DNA from: Burkholderia plantarii
GTDB lineage: Bacteria > Pseudomonadota > Gammaproteobacteria > Burkholderiales > Burkholderiaceae
DNA: 64,000 nt
Assembly (NCBI RefSeq): GCF_001411805.1
Contig: NZ_CP007213.1
Span: forward strand, 3,100,001 to 3,164,000
Direction of reading: 5' to 3'
Shown: one piece after another, positions 9,896 through 19,133 of the stretch
How positions within the stretch are numbered: position 1 is the stretch's first letter
How the letters are laid out: every line of letters begins with the position of its first letter
Program-made: the position numbers and the translations under genes
The notes under the pieces: model-generated
What the model was told of the DNA's origin: nothing
Seen by the model: only the letters and a program-made list of their open reading frames with translations
Database searches by the model: none

Positions 9896-11116
9896 GTGAC
9901 CGCACTCCCTTCGCTCTCGCTCAACGCCGCCCGTTCGCTGCACCTGTCCGCCCAGGGCCTGCTCACCGCGCCGCGCCGCAAGGCCGTCAAGGCCGACGTG
10001 CTCGACGCGATCCGCCGCATGGCGCAATTGCAGATCGACACGATCCACGTGGTCGCGCGCAGCCCCTATCTCGTGCTGTTCAGCCGGCTCGGCCCCTACG
10101 AGCCGCAGTGGCTCGACGAGCATCTGGCCGAGGCGAGCCTGTTCGAATACTGGTCGCACGAAGCCTGCTTCCTGCCGATCGAGGCGTTCGGGCTGATGCG
10201 CCACCGCATGCTCAACCCGCAGGGCATGGGCTGGAAATACGCGGCGGGCTGGCACGACGAGCATCGCGACGCGATCGACGCGCTGCTCGAACGCGTGCGC
10301 GCGACGGGGCCGGTGCGCTCGGCCGATTTCGCGCGCGAGGCCGGCGAGAAGGGCAGCGGCTGGTGGGACTGGAAACCGGAGAAGCGGCACCTGGAGGTGC
10401 TGTTCTCGACCGGGCAGCTGATGGTGGCCGCGCGCCGCAATTTCCAGCGCATCTACGACGTATGGGAACGCGTGCTGCCGCACTGGGACGACGCGCGCGA
10501 CCTGCCCGCGCCCGACGGCGTGCTGCCGCAACTGCTGCGCAACACCTGCCGCGCGCTCGGCATCGCGCGCGCGGACTGGGTGGCCGATTACTACCGGCTG
10601 CCCAAGCGAGCCTATCGCAACGAGCTGCATGCGCTGGCCGACGCGGGCGAACTGCTGCCGGTGGCCGTGGAGGGCTGGAAGGAGGACGCGTTCGTGCATC
10701 GCGATCTCGCGCCGCTGCTCGCGCGCGCGGCCGACGACACGCTGCGCTCGTCGGTGACCACGCTGCTCTCGCCGTTCGATCCGGTGGTCTGGGACCGGCG
10801 GCGCGCCTCGCAGCTGTTCGACTTCGACTACACGATCGAGTGCTACACGCCCGCGCACAAGCGCCGCTACGGCTACTTCTGCCTGCCGGTGCTGCATCGC
10901 GGCAAGCTGGTCGGGCGCGTGGACGCCAAGGCGCATCGCGCACAGGGCGTGTTCGAGCTGAAGGCCGTGCATGTCGAGCCGGGCGTGAAGCTCGGCAGCG
11001 GGCTCACGGCCGACGTCGCGCGCGCGATCCGCCGGCTGGCGGACTGGCACGCGACGCCCGAGGTAGCGGTGGGCGACGCGCCGCGCGAACTGAAGGCCGC
11101 GCTCGCCGGATGTTGA
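9896..11116 (+). CDS. YcaQ-like winged-helix protein (HTH_42, DNA glycosylase-type)
   Basis: The 406-residue protein belongs to the YcaQ/AlkX family, tandem winged-helix proteins whose E. coli member unhooks interstrand crosslinks as a DNA glycosylase. Landmarks are LNAARSLHLSAQGL at the N-terminus, RMAQLQIDTIHVVARSPYLV (the Q-x-D segment is catalytic in the family), EYWSHEACFLP and the C-terminal LLSPFDPVVWDRRRASQLF and KRRYGYFCLPVL. The frame is open from 9683, but a GTG at 9896 gives the family length and begins just before the first conserved block, so I prefer it. The gene may contribute to DNA repair; a role in self-resistance to an alkylating metabolite is possible but unsupported. Confidence 0.8.
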   Translation: MTALPSLSLNAARSLHLSAQGLLTAPRRKAVKADVLDAIRRMAQLQIDTIHVVARSPYLVLFSRLGPYEPQWLDEHLAEASLFEYWSHEACFLPIEAFGLMRHRMLNPQGMGWKYAAGWHDEHRDAIDALLERVRATGPVRSADFAREAGEKGSGWWDWKPEKRHLEVLFSTGQLMVAARRNFQRIYDVWERVLPHWDDARDLPAPDGVLPQLLRNTCRALGIARADWVADYYRLPKRAYRNELHALADAGELLPVAVEGWKEDAFVHRDLAPLLARAADDTLRSSVTTLLSPFDPVVWDRRRASQLFDFDYTIECYTPAHKRRYGYFCLPVLHRGKLVGRVDAKAHRAQGVFELKAVHVEPGVKLGSGLTADVARAIRRLADWHATPEVAVGDAPRELKAALAGC

Positions 11117-11145
11117 GCGCGGCGGCCGGGACCGGCGGCCGACAA

Positions 11146-11364
11146 CTAGTCGCGCAGCTTGAGGAAGCGCGGGCGGCCGTCGGCCAGCGTGTCGTGAAAA
11201 ATGGATTCGGGGCGCACCCACAGGCCGCGCTCGTGCGGCCAGAGATGTTCGTAGACGACGTGCGGCTCCTCCGTCTCCGAATGGCGCGCGGTGCCGATCA
11301 CGCGGTAGAGGCCGCCCTTGTAGTGGCGGTGGGTGGCGATCTGTTCGGCTTCCTGCTCGGTCAT
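11146..11364 (-). CDS. DUF1653-domain protein, 72 residues
   Basis: The small protein contains the DUF1653 pattern HYKGGLYRVIGTARHSETEE followed by VVYEHLWPHERGLWVRPESI, a compact beta fold of unknown function that is widespread in proteobacteria. The frame allows an ATG at 11400, but the one at 11364 has a GGAG upstream and matches the family start. It is convergent with the YcaQ-like gene and 65 bp downstream of the GNAT gene on the same strand, so it may be cotranscribed with it. Confidence 0.8.
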   Translation of the reverse strand: MTEQEAEQIATHRHYKGGLYRVIGTARHSETEEPHVVYEHLWPHERGLWVRPESIFHDTLADGRPRFLKLRD

Positions 11365-11429
11365 GCTGGTCGATGCTCCATCGAAATGCGAGGACCGCAT
11401 TGTAGAGGCAGACGCGCCGTGCGCGACGC

Positions 11430-11918
11430 TCAGCGCGGCTCGATCGGCGGCGGGTCGGTCCGAACCTCCGCCCGTGCGTCGGCCCGATAAACGTCGGGGC
11501 GATGCAGTTCCATCCAGCGCTCCGGATGCGCGGGCGCCGCGAACCCGGCCGGCGCGTAGAGTCCGTGCGCGTCGCTCGTGACGAGCGCGACGCGGCGCAG
11601 CTTCGTCACGCGCGGATCGGCGAATATCGTGTCGATCAGCACGCGCGCATAACCGTGGCCGCGATGCGCCGGCAGCACGAACACGTCGCAGAGATAGCCG
11701 AAGGTCGCGAGATCGGTGACGAGTCGCGCGAAGCCGACGAACGTGTCGCCGACGAACGCGCCGAAGCAGAGCGAGCCGTCGATCGACTGCCGCACCACCT
11801 CGCGCGGGATGCCGAGCGCCCAGGGCGCGTGGTCGCGCAGGAACGCGTGGATCGTGTCGACGTCGAGTTCGCGCCGGTCGGTCGAAATGCGCAGCGCGGG
11901 CGATGAAGAAGCGCTCAT
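11430..11918 (-). CDS. GNAT-family N-acetyltransferase
   Basis: The 162-residue protein has the acetyl-CoA-binding motif A in VFVLPAHRGHGYARVLIDTI and the N-terminal FLRDHAPWALGIPREVVRQS typical of a common small GNAT subgroup. The C-terminal YAPAGFAAPAHPERWMEL is motif B. The start follows AAGGAG. The substrate (amino acid, antibiotic or protein) is unknown. It precedes the DUF1653 gene on the same strand. Confidence 0.85.
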   Translation of the reverse strand: MSASSSPALRISTDRRELDVDTIHAFLRDHAPWALGIPREVVRQSIDGSLCFGAFVGDTFVGFARLVTDLATFGYLCDVFVLPAHRGHGYARVLIDTIFADPRVTKLRRVALVTSDAHGLYAPAGFAAPAHPERWMELHRPDVYRADARAEVRTDPPPIEPR

Positions 11919-12108
11919 CGGGAAGACTCCTTGGAGATCACGGCGCGCGGCGGCGGAAAACGGCGAGATCGCGAGATCCCGCGGCTGGCCGGCGATCGTC
12001 GCGGCATGTAAATGGCGGCCGGCGACGACACCGGCCGCCGCGAGGCACGACCATCATGACGGGTACCGGCCGGGCAACGCGGCAGCCGCCACGCCCCGGC
12101 CGCGCCGC

Positions 12109-13560
<1,452 letters not shown>

Positions 13561-13782
13561 GATCGTGTCGGAATCGGTGGGGGCGAAGCAACGATGATAG
13601 CGCCGATGCGGGGGCTGGCGGCCGGGAAGGAACATCGCGGCGGGTCCGGCGATGACGGGGCGCAGCGCCGGCGCGAATCGGGCGTGGCCGGCGAAGCGGG
13701 TGCGAGGCGACAGCGGCAAGGCGAACGGAACCCGGTGAGCGAAGCGGTGCCGCGCGAGCTTCGAGATGACGGGCCGTATCGA

Positions 13783-14739
13783 TCAGCGCGCGTCGAACCC
13801 GCGCCGGTACGCGGCCGGGCTCGTCGCCGCGACGCGCCGGAAATGGCGCCGCAGCGATTCCTCGGAGCCGAAGCCCGCGAGCGCAGCCACCTGCGCGAGC
13901 GGCAGCGCGGGATTCATCTCCAGCATCTCCTTGGCGACCCCGACGCGCTCGCGGATCAGCCACGCATAGGGGGCGAGCCCGGTCGCGTCGCGAAACTGCC
14001 GCTGCAGCGTGCGCGGGCTCATCGCGGCGCGCCGCGCGAGCGCGGCCAGCGTATGCGGCTCGGCCGCGTGCTCGCGCATCCAGTCGATCAGCTTCGCGAG
14101 CCGGTCCTGGCCGTCCGGCGCCACCGGCCGCGGCACGAACTGCGCCTGCCCGCCGTCGCGGTGCGGCGGCAGCACCAGCCGCTGCGCGACGCGGTTGGCG
14201 ATCGCGCTGCCGTGGTCGCGGCGCACCACGTGCATCAGCATGTCGAGCCCCGCGGCCGAGCCGGCCGACGTGATCACGCGCCCCCCGTCCACGTACAGCG
14301 CGTCCGGATTCACGCGCAGCGCCGGATAACGCGCGCGCAGTTTCTCCACGTAGCGCCAGTGGGTGGTCACGGTCAGGCCGTCGAGCACGCCCGCCGCCGC
14401 CAGCACGAACACGCCCGAGCAGATCGAACAGAGCCGCGCGCCACGCCGGTGCGCCGCGCGCAGCTTGCGCAGCAGCGGCTCGGGCGGCACCTCGTCGGGA
14501 TCGCGCCAGCCGGGAATCACGATGGTGTCGGCGCGGTCGAGCAGCGCGAGCCGGTGCGGCGCGGCCACGGTGATGCCGCCCGCCGCGCGGATCGGCCCGG
14601 TCTCGGCCGCGCAGACCGCGAAGCGGTACCAGGCGACCTCGAGTTCGGGACGCGGCAGCGCGAACAGCTCGACCACGCAACCGAATTCGAAGGTGCAGAG
14701 ACGGTCGTAGGCGAGCGCGACGACGAGATGATCAGGCAT
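13783..14739 (-). CDS. ftrA: FtrA-type GlxA/AraC transcriptional regulator
   Basis: The 318-residue protein has an N-terminal DJ-1/PfpI-like domain (CSICSGVFVLAAAGVLDGL with the nucleophile-elbow Cys, and ITSAGSAAGLDMLMHVV) and a C-terminal AraC double helix-turn-helix (MSPRTLQRQFRDATGLAPYA and AALAGFGSEESLRRHFRR). FtrA-type regulators are commonly divergent from rhodanese genes, exactly as here: the rhodanese starts 109 bp away on the other strand. It likely senses a small sulfur- or stress-related ligand and activates that gene. Confidence 0.85.
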   Translation of the reverse strand: MPDHLVVALAYDRLCTFEFGCVVELFALPRPELEVAWYRFAVCAAETGPIRAAGGITVAAPHRLALLDRADTIVIPGWRDPDEVPPEPLLRKLRAAHRRGARLCSICSGVFVLAAAGVLDGLTVTTHWRYVEKLRARYPALRVNPDALYVDGGRVITSAGSAAGLDMLMHVVRRDHGSAIANRVAQRLVLPPHRDGGQAQFVPRPVAPDGQDRLAKLIDWMREHAAEPHTLAALARRAAMSPRTLQRQFRDATGLAPYAWLIRERVGVAKEMLEMNPALPLAQVAALAGFGSEESLRRHFRRVAATSPAAYRRGFDAR

Positions 14740-14848
14740 GGCGCGATGTTACCGGAAGTTGTCGATCGCGCCAGTGTCGCCGCGATCGTGCGACCCCGAT
14801 ACTGGCACGCAGTCACCCGGCCTTTCGCCACCACCAGGAGCCCCAAAC

Positions 14849-15244
14849 ATGTCGTTCGTCACCGAGATTCCCGCCGCCGACAGCGCGGCCGCCGCCGAGC
14901 ATTTCGCCGCCACGCTGCGGTTCGAGACCGATTGCTGGGACGTCCGCCATGCGCTCGCCTCCGGCGCGCCCGATTTCGTCCTGCTCGACGTGCGCAGCCC
15001 CGATCTGTTCGCCGCCGGCCATATCGAGGGCGCGATCAATCTTCCGCACCGCAAGATCGTCGCGAGCCGCCTATCGAATTTTCCAATCGGGACGATATTC
15101 GTCGTCTATTGCGCGGGGCCGCACTGCAACGGCGCGGCCCGCGCGGCACTGCGCCTGGCGCGGGCCGAAAGGCCCGTGAAGCTTATGGCAGGCGGGGTTA
15201 CGGGGTGGCTCGACGAGCGCTTCGAATTGGTGACCGAACGGTAG
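14849..15244 (+). CDS. Single-domain rhodanese (sulfurtransferase)
   Basis: The 131-residue protein is a single rhodanese domain. It has DFVLLDVRSPDLFAAGHIEG, the active-site loop beginning with Cys in VYCAGPHCNGAARAAL, and the terminal GGVTGW. The cysteine of CAGPHC would carry the persulfide. The start at 14849 follows CCAGGAG and is preferred to the longer open frame from 14738. It faces ftrA, whose product probably controls it. A role in thiosulfate or cyanide detoxification or sulfur relay is inferred from the family. Confidence 0.88.
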   Translation: MSFVTEIPAADSAAAAEHFAATLRFETDCWDVRHALASGAPDFVLLDVRSPDLFAAGHIEGAINLPHRKIVASRLSNFPIGTIFVVYCAGPHCNGAARAALRLARAERPVKLMAGGVTGWLDERFELVTER

Positions 15245-15366
15245 ACCGACCATGATCATCTACGGAAACGCAACAATTAGTTGCCGGCACAACATCCGAA
15301 AAAGCGCGACAATCTGTCCCACTTCAGTCGACTTCGTCGCACTGCAACACGGAAGGAGAAGCACCC

Positions 15367-15690
15367 ATGCAGATGAAAATCCTGATCCAGATCGTCGGGG
15401 CCGTAATCGCAATCGCGGTCTACTTTCTGCCGGCCATCGTCGCCGACCGCCGCGGTCGACACGACAAGCTGACGCTCGCGCTGTTCAACGCCCTGTTCGG
15501 CTGGACCGTGGTGGGCTGGGCGATGACGCTCTATTGGGCGCGCCAGCCGAACCCGGCCAAGAACCTCGCCGGGGCGATCGTGCAGACGCGCCGCTCGATC
15601 AGCATGAGCACGTTCTCGACGGGCCTCGTCGACCGCGTGCAACGCCGCGTCGCCCTCCAGCAAGCCTGGATCGAAAAGCAGGACCGCTGA
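15367..15690 (+). CDS. Superinfection-immunity-like small membrane protein
   Basis: The 107-residue protein has two transmembrane helices (ILIQIVGAVIAIAVYFLPAI and LALFNALFGWTVVGWAMTLY) joined by the conserved VADRRGRHDKLT, a pattern of the Imm_superinfect family related to phage T4 Imm. The C-terminal half is cytoplasmic and basic. The ribosome site is AAGGAG. In bacteria such proteins are common and their role is mostly untested; T4 Imm blocks DNA entry of later phage. It stands alone, followed by a terminator. Confidence 0.75.
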   Translation: MQMKILIQIVGAVIAIAVYFLPAIVADRRGRHDKLTLALFNALFGWTVVGWAMTLYWARQPNPAKNLAGAIVQTRRSISMSTFSTGLVDRVQRRVALQQAWIEKQDR

Positions 15691-15963
15691 GCCCGCCGTC
15701 CCCGGATTTCCCCGTGGCACCGACCGCGTAGCGCCCGCCCCGCGTCACCCACCGAAGCCCGAACCGCCCGCCTCGCCCGCCCCCGGCGCCGGAGTCCGCC
15801 GCCCGCGCCTAGCGATGGCATGGCCGCGCCAGCCGTCCCGCCGGCGGTCAGGCGCGGGGCAAGCGGCCGTCGCGCCGCGCACCTGCGCGAGTTCACGGCG
15901 GCTGGAACCGCGAGCAGGGAAATGCGGTCGGGGAACAGGGCCGCGCGCGAGGCCATCCCCAAT

Positions 15964-15992
15964 GAAAACGCGCCCTGAACGGGCGCGTTTTC
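15964..15992. terminator. Bidirectional terminator-like hairpin
   Basis: GAAAACGCGCCC, a TGAAC loop and GGGCGCGTTTTC form a perfect 12-bp stem flanked by A- and T-runs, so it can work on both strands. It lies between the immunity-like gene (ends 15690) and the convergent DUF2158 gene (ends 16136). The rest of 15691-16135 shows no gene. Confidence 0.7.
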
Positions 15993-16135
15993 GATTCGTT
16001 TCGACATGGCGGTCGGTCCGCCGGCGCCCGCTCGGGCGGGCAGGCGCATCGATGCCGCGGCTTACCGCACGGCGTGGCCGGATGTGTCGTACACGTGCTT
16101 GCCCACGCGCGACGCCCGCACCGGCCGTGGCGCGC

Positions 16136-16399
16136 TCAGAGCGCCATCCCGTCCGGGGTGCCGAACCGGCGCAGGCTCGCGCGGCCGGCCGTGATGGTGG
16201 TCGGCTCGCGCACGACGGCGTCCACCGCGAAGCGCTGCTGGCAGAATTCGCCGCTGGCGTCGAACCACTGGCAGGTGAGGTATGGCTGCTCGCCGGCGAT
16301 GCCGACGTAGGTGACCGTCATCCGGGCTCCGCCGGTCTTGAGCGTCACGACGTCGCCAATGCGCGGCGACGCGGCACGGATATCGTGAAGTGTTGTCAT
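16136..16399 (-). CDS. DUF2158 (YodC-like) small protein
   Basis: The 87-residue protein contains the DUF2158 pattern FxxGDVVxLKxGGxxMTV (here IGDVVTLKTGGARMTVTYVG) followed by the LTCQWFDASGEFCQQRF strand pair. This fold resembles KOW-like beta-barrels and has no known function. ATG 16399 follows a purine-rich GAGAGAG. It is monocistronic and convergent with the gene at 15367. Confidence 0.78.
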   Translation of the reverse strand: MTTLHDIRAASPRIGDVVTLKTGGARMTVTYVGIAGEQPYLTCQWFDASGEFCQQRFAVDAVVREPTTITAGRASLRRFGTPDGMAL

Positions 16400-16801
16400 G
16401 GCCCTAATCTCTCTCGTAACCCGATTATCGGGCGAGCGCTCGATTTGTCGGTTTCGAGCAGACTAGCAACGAAATTATTCGAGGACAAGCGGTCTTTTCT
16501 GCTTCACTTAGACGAACTGACGGAAACCCGGTCACCAACCTGTCTTCCTTGCCAGCAAAGCGTTTGATGGACGCCATCGTTGCCGCTTCGACCTGTCCGG
16601 ATTGCCGGGTTTTGATCCGGCTTTTTCGTAATACCGAATCGCCGAATTGGATTATTCCGTTGAAATCGTTCCGCTCGAAAATGTCAAAGTTTGAAAAACG
16701 CGACGCTGAAAATATCGCCGGGGTTTTCTCGCCATGACATTTGGCTGCCACGAATGGAACGGTTTCCGACGACGGGTCGCGGACTCGGGGGGCGGCCCGT
16801 C
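16400..16801. other. 402-bp AT-richer intergenic region
   Basis: No supported gene. Base composition is visibly lower in GC than the flanks between about 16400 and 16740. The inverted segment CCGGATTGCCGGGTTTTGATCCGG near 16595-16620, followed by TTTTT, could act as a weak terminator. The region contains the DUF2158 promoter and the 3' side of the RpiR gene. Confidence 0.35.
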
Positions 16802-17662
16802 TCAGCCCGTATAGGCGCCGCGCGCATGCAGTTCCGATTCCGCGCGTTCGAGCGCGGCCACGGCCTCGCCGCCCTCCAGCGCCAGCAACTGGGCGACCAG
16901 CGCCTCGGCCAGCGCGTGCGCGGCCACCAGCGACGGGAAGAACGACGGGCTGTCGTGCCCGAAGATCAGCGTCGCGTCGGCGGCCAGCGCGACCGGCGAC
17001 GCGGCGCTGTCGGTGATCGCCACGATCCGGCTGCCGCGCTCGCGCGCGATGTTCGCCACGCGCGTGGCCTCGGTCGAGTACGGCGCGAAGCTGACGATCA
17101 CGGTCACGCCGGTCTTGCCGATCGCGCGCAGGTCCATCTCGAGCGAACCGGCTACGCCCGCGAGCAGCGACACGCTGGGCCGGAACAGCCGGTACGCGTA
17201 GACGAAGCCGAACGCGACCGGATAGCAGGAGCGAAAGCCCGCCACGTGGACGTGCCGCGCCTTGCGGATCAGCCGCGCCGCCTCGGCGATCGCGCGCTCG
17301 TTGCGCGTGGCCGTGTCGGCCAGGTTCTGCTGCTGCGCGGCGAGCAGGTCATGCGACAGCGAGGCCTTCGCGCCCGGCTTCACGAGCGAGCGCGCGCGCT
17401 GCGTCATCGGCGCGTGGCGCGTGCGCACGCGCGCCACGAACAGGTCGCGCAACTCGTTCCAGCCGGGGAAACCGAACTGCTGCGCGAGCCGCACCAGCGA
17501 GGCCGGCTGCACCTGCGCGCGCTGCGCGAGCTTGCGCATCGACGACACCGCGACCTCGTCGGGATGATCGAGCAGGAACGCGGCGCCCACCTGGAATTGC
17601 GGACTCAGTTCGGAAAATTGCGTCCGGATCAGGAGCGCGAGTTCGTCGAAATTGGCGGGCAT
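16802..17662 (-). CDS. MurR/RpiR-family regulator (HTH_6 plus SIS domain)
   Basis: The 286-residue protein has an N-terminal HTH_6 domain (residues 1-75, with SSMRKLAQRAQVQPASLVRL and FGFPGWNELRDLF) and a SIS sugar-phosphate-binding domain (about 115-260, with VHVAGFRSCYPVAFGF and IAITDSAASPVALAADATL). Members of this family respond to phosphorylated sugars or amino sugars. The SIS half carries no obvious enzyme motif. I chose the ATG at 17662; a GTG at 17668 is also possible. The divergent alpha/beta hydrolase starts 333 bp away, with a repeat between, so a regulatory link is possible but unproved. Confidence 0.85.
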   Translation of the reverse strand: MPANFDELALLIRTQFSELSPQFQVGAAFLLDHPDEVAVSSMRKLAQRAQVQPASLVRLAQQFGFPGWNELRDLFVARVRTRHAPMTQRARSLVKPGAKASLSHDLLAAQQQNLADTATRNERAIAEAARLIRKARHVHVAGFRSCYPVAFGFVYAYRLFRPSVSLLAGVAGSLEMDLRAIGKTGVTVIVSFAPYSTEATRVANIARERGSRIVAITDSAASPVALAADATLIFGHDSPSFFPSLVAAHALAEALVAQLLALEGGEAVAALERAESELHARGAYTG

Positions 17663-17863
17663 CGTCACGAGGGGCAGGAGCGGGCGCCCATGGTATCACC
17701 GGGTCGCGCGCCGCCCGCCCGGGGGCCGCTGAACCCGCGAACGGCGCGGCGGACCGCGGGAAAACGCGCCGCGCGGGCATCGGCGAAGCCTGGCGGCGCG
17801 GCGTGACGCGCGGCGTTTCTGCTACATTGCGTCGAGCCCGGCCGGCCGTGGCGGCGCCGCCAG

Positions 17864-17944
17864 TTATCCCCGCTTTTTGTTGGCAAGCTTGTGGATATCC
17901 TGCGCACCGGCGCGCCAAGCCCCTGATGCAAAACGGTTTCCCGG
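17864..17944 (+). repeat. DnaA-box-pair repeat, copy 1 (degenerate left box)
   Basis: This is the isolated seventh member of the repeat family found at 26.0-27.9 kb. The left 9-mer is TTATCCCCG (17864-17872), then 17 bp containing TGTTGGCAAGCT, then TGTGGATAT (17890-17898). The third block starts at 17917 as AAGCCCCTGATG. Spacing is identical to the other copies although the left box and third block have diverged. It lies between the divergent RpiR and hydrolase genes. Confidence 0.8.
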
Positions 17945-17995
17945 CCGATGTCAGCAAGCAGGCAATGCGCCGGCCCGGATCCGGCCAGACTTTCG

Positions 17996-18850
17996 ATGAC
18001 CGACGAGATTCGCAGGATCGCCACGCCGTCAGGCCAGCTGTTCGCGCAGCGCTGGCCGGCCGCTCAGGCCACGCGGGGCGCCCCGCCCGCCCAACCCGCC
18101 GGCGAGGCCCGCCGCCTCCACACCGGGCCGGACCTCAACGACGCCGCCGCGCCGATCGTGCTGCTTCACGACTCGCTCGGCTGCGTCGCGCTCTGGCGCG
18201 ACTTCCCCGCCGCGCTCGCGCGCGCCACCGGCCGCGACGTGATCGCCTACGACCGCGCCGGCTTCGGCCGCTCGGCGCCGGCCCGCGGCCCGCTCGCCGC
18301 GAGCTTCATCGAGGACGAGGCGCGCCTCGCGCTGCCGGCGCTGCGGCAGGCGTTCGGCTTTTCGCGTTTCGTCGCGCTCGGCCACAGCGTGGGCGGCGGG
18401 ATGGCCGCCGGCTTCGCGGCCGCCGAACCGGCGTGCTGCGAGGCGCTGGTGACGATCGCGGCGCAGGCGTTCGTCGAGGACCGCACGCTCGACGGCATCC
18501 GCGCGGCGCGCGAGGCGTTCGCGCTGCCCGGGCAGTTCGAGCGGCTGCGGCGGCATCACGGCGAACGCGCGCGCTGGGTACTCGACGCCTGGATCGACAC
18601 CTGGCTCGATCCGGCCTTCGGCGGCTGGACGCTCGACGCAACGCTCGCGCGCATCCGCTGCCCGGTGCTCGCGCTGCACGGTGAACACGACGAATACGGC
18701 TCGCCGCGCCACCCGGCCCGCATCGCCGAACGCGTGCCGGGGCCGGTGCGCGTCGTGCTGTTGCCCGGCTGCGCGCACGTTCCGCACCGCGAGGCGATGC
18801 CGGCCGTGCTCGAGGCGGTGGCGGCGTTTCTCGGCGAGGTCGGTCGCTGA
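17996..18850 (+). CDS. Alpha/beta-fold hydrolase
   Basis: The 284-residue protein has the fold's strand-loop LLHDSLGCVALWRDFP (oxyanion region), nucleophile elbow GHSVGG, acid in ALHGEHDEYGS and histidine in CAHVPHREAM. It lacks a signal peptide, so it is cytoplasmic. The ATG at 17996 begins MTDEIRRIATPSGQLFAQRW; the frame extends to 17948 but that part overlaps repeat-derived sequence. The substrate is probably an ester or a small lactone and cannot be specified. An 8-bp tandem repeat follows the stop codon. Confidence 0.82.
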   Translation: MTDEIRRIATPSGQLFAQRWPAAQATRGAPPAQPAGEARRLHTGPDLNDAAAPIVLLHDSLGCVALWRDFPAALARATGRDVIAYDRAGFGRSAPARGPLAASFIEDEARLALPALRQAFGFSRFVALGHSVGGGMAAGFAAAEPACCEALVTIAAQAFVEDRTLDGIRAAREAFALPGQFERLRRHHGERARWVLDAWIDTWLDPAFGGWTLDATLARIRCPVLALHGEHDEYGSPRHPARIAERVPGPVRVVLLPGCAHVPHREAMPAVLEAVAAFLGEVGR

Positions 18851-18860
18851 GCGGCCTGGG

Positions 18861-18948
18861 CGTATCGGCGTATCGGCGTATCGGCGTATCGGCGTATCGG
18901 CGTATCGGCGTATCGGCGTGGCGGCGTATCGGCGTGGCGGCGTGGCGG
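18861..18948 (+). repeat. Eleven-unit 8-bp tandem repeat (CGTATCGG)
   Basis: Seven perfect CGTATCGG units run from 18861 to 18916, followed by CGTGGCGG, CGTATCGG and two more CGTGGCGG. The array starts 10 bp behind the hydrolase stop and lies before the stop of the fimbrial usher on the other strand, so it sits in a convergent intergenic space and does not alter a protein. Such arrays change length by replication slippage. Confidence 0.95.
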
Positions 18949-19133
18949 GCGGGCCGCTCTCCGGCAGGCAACGCTGCAGCCGCCCCATCCGCACCCCGGT
19001 GCCCGGGACATCGCCCGCTCGCCCGGCAACCCGCCGCGCCACGAGCCCGCAAGATTCGCACGCGCTCGGACCGGCCGCACCAAGCGCCGGCCGCAGGCCA
19101 TCGTCAACCGCGTCGCCCCGCCTCCGCCACCGA

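Noticed and set aside
18861..18948. CRISPR array
   Set aside because: The array is a direct 8-bp tandem repeat without spacers, and no cas genes are present.
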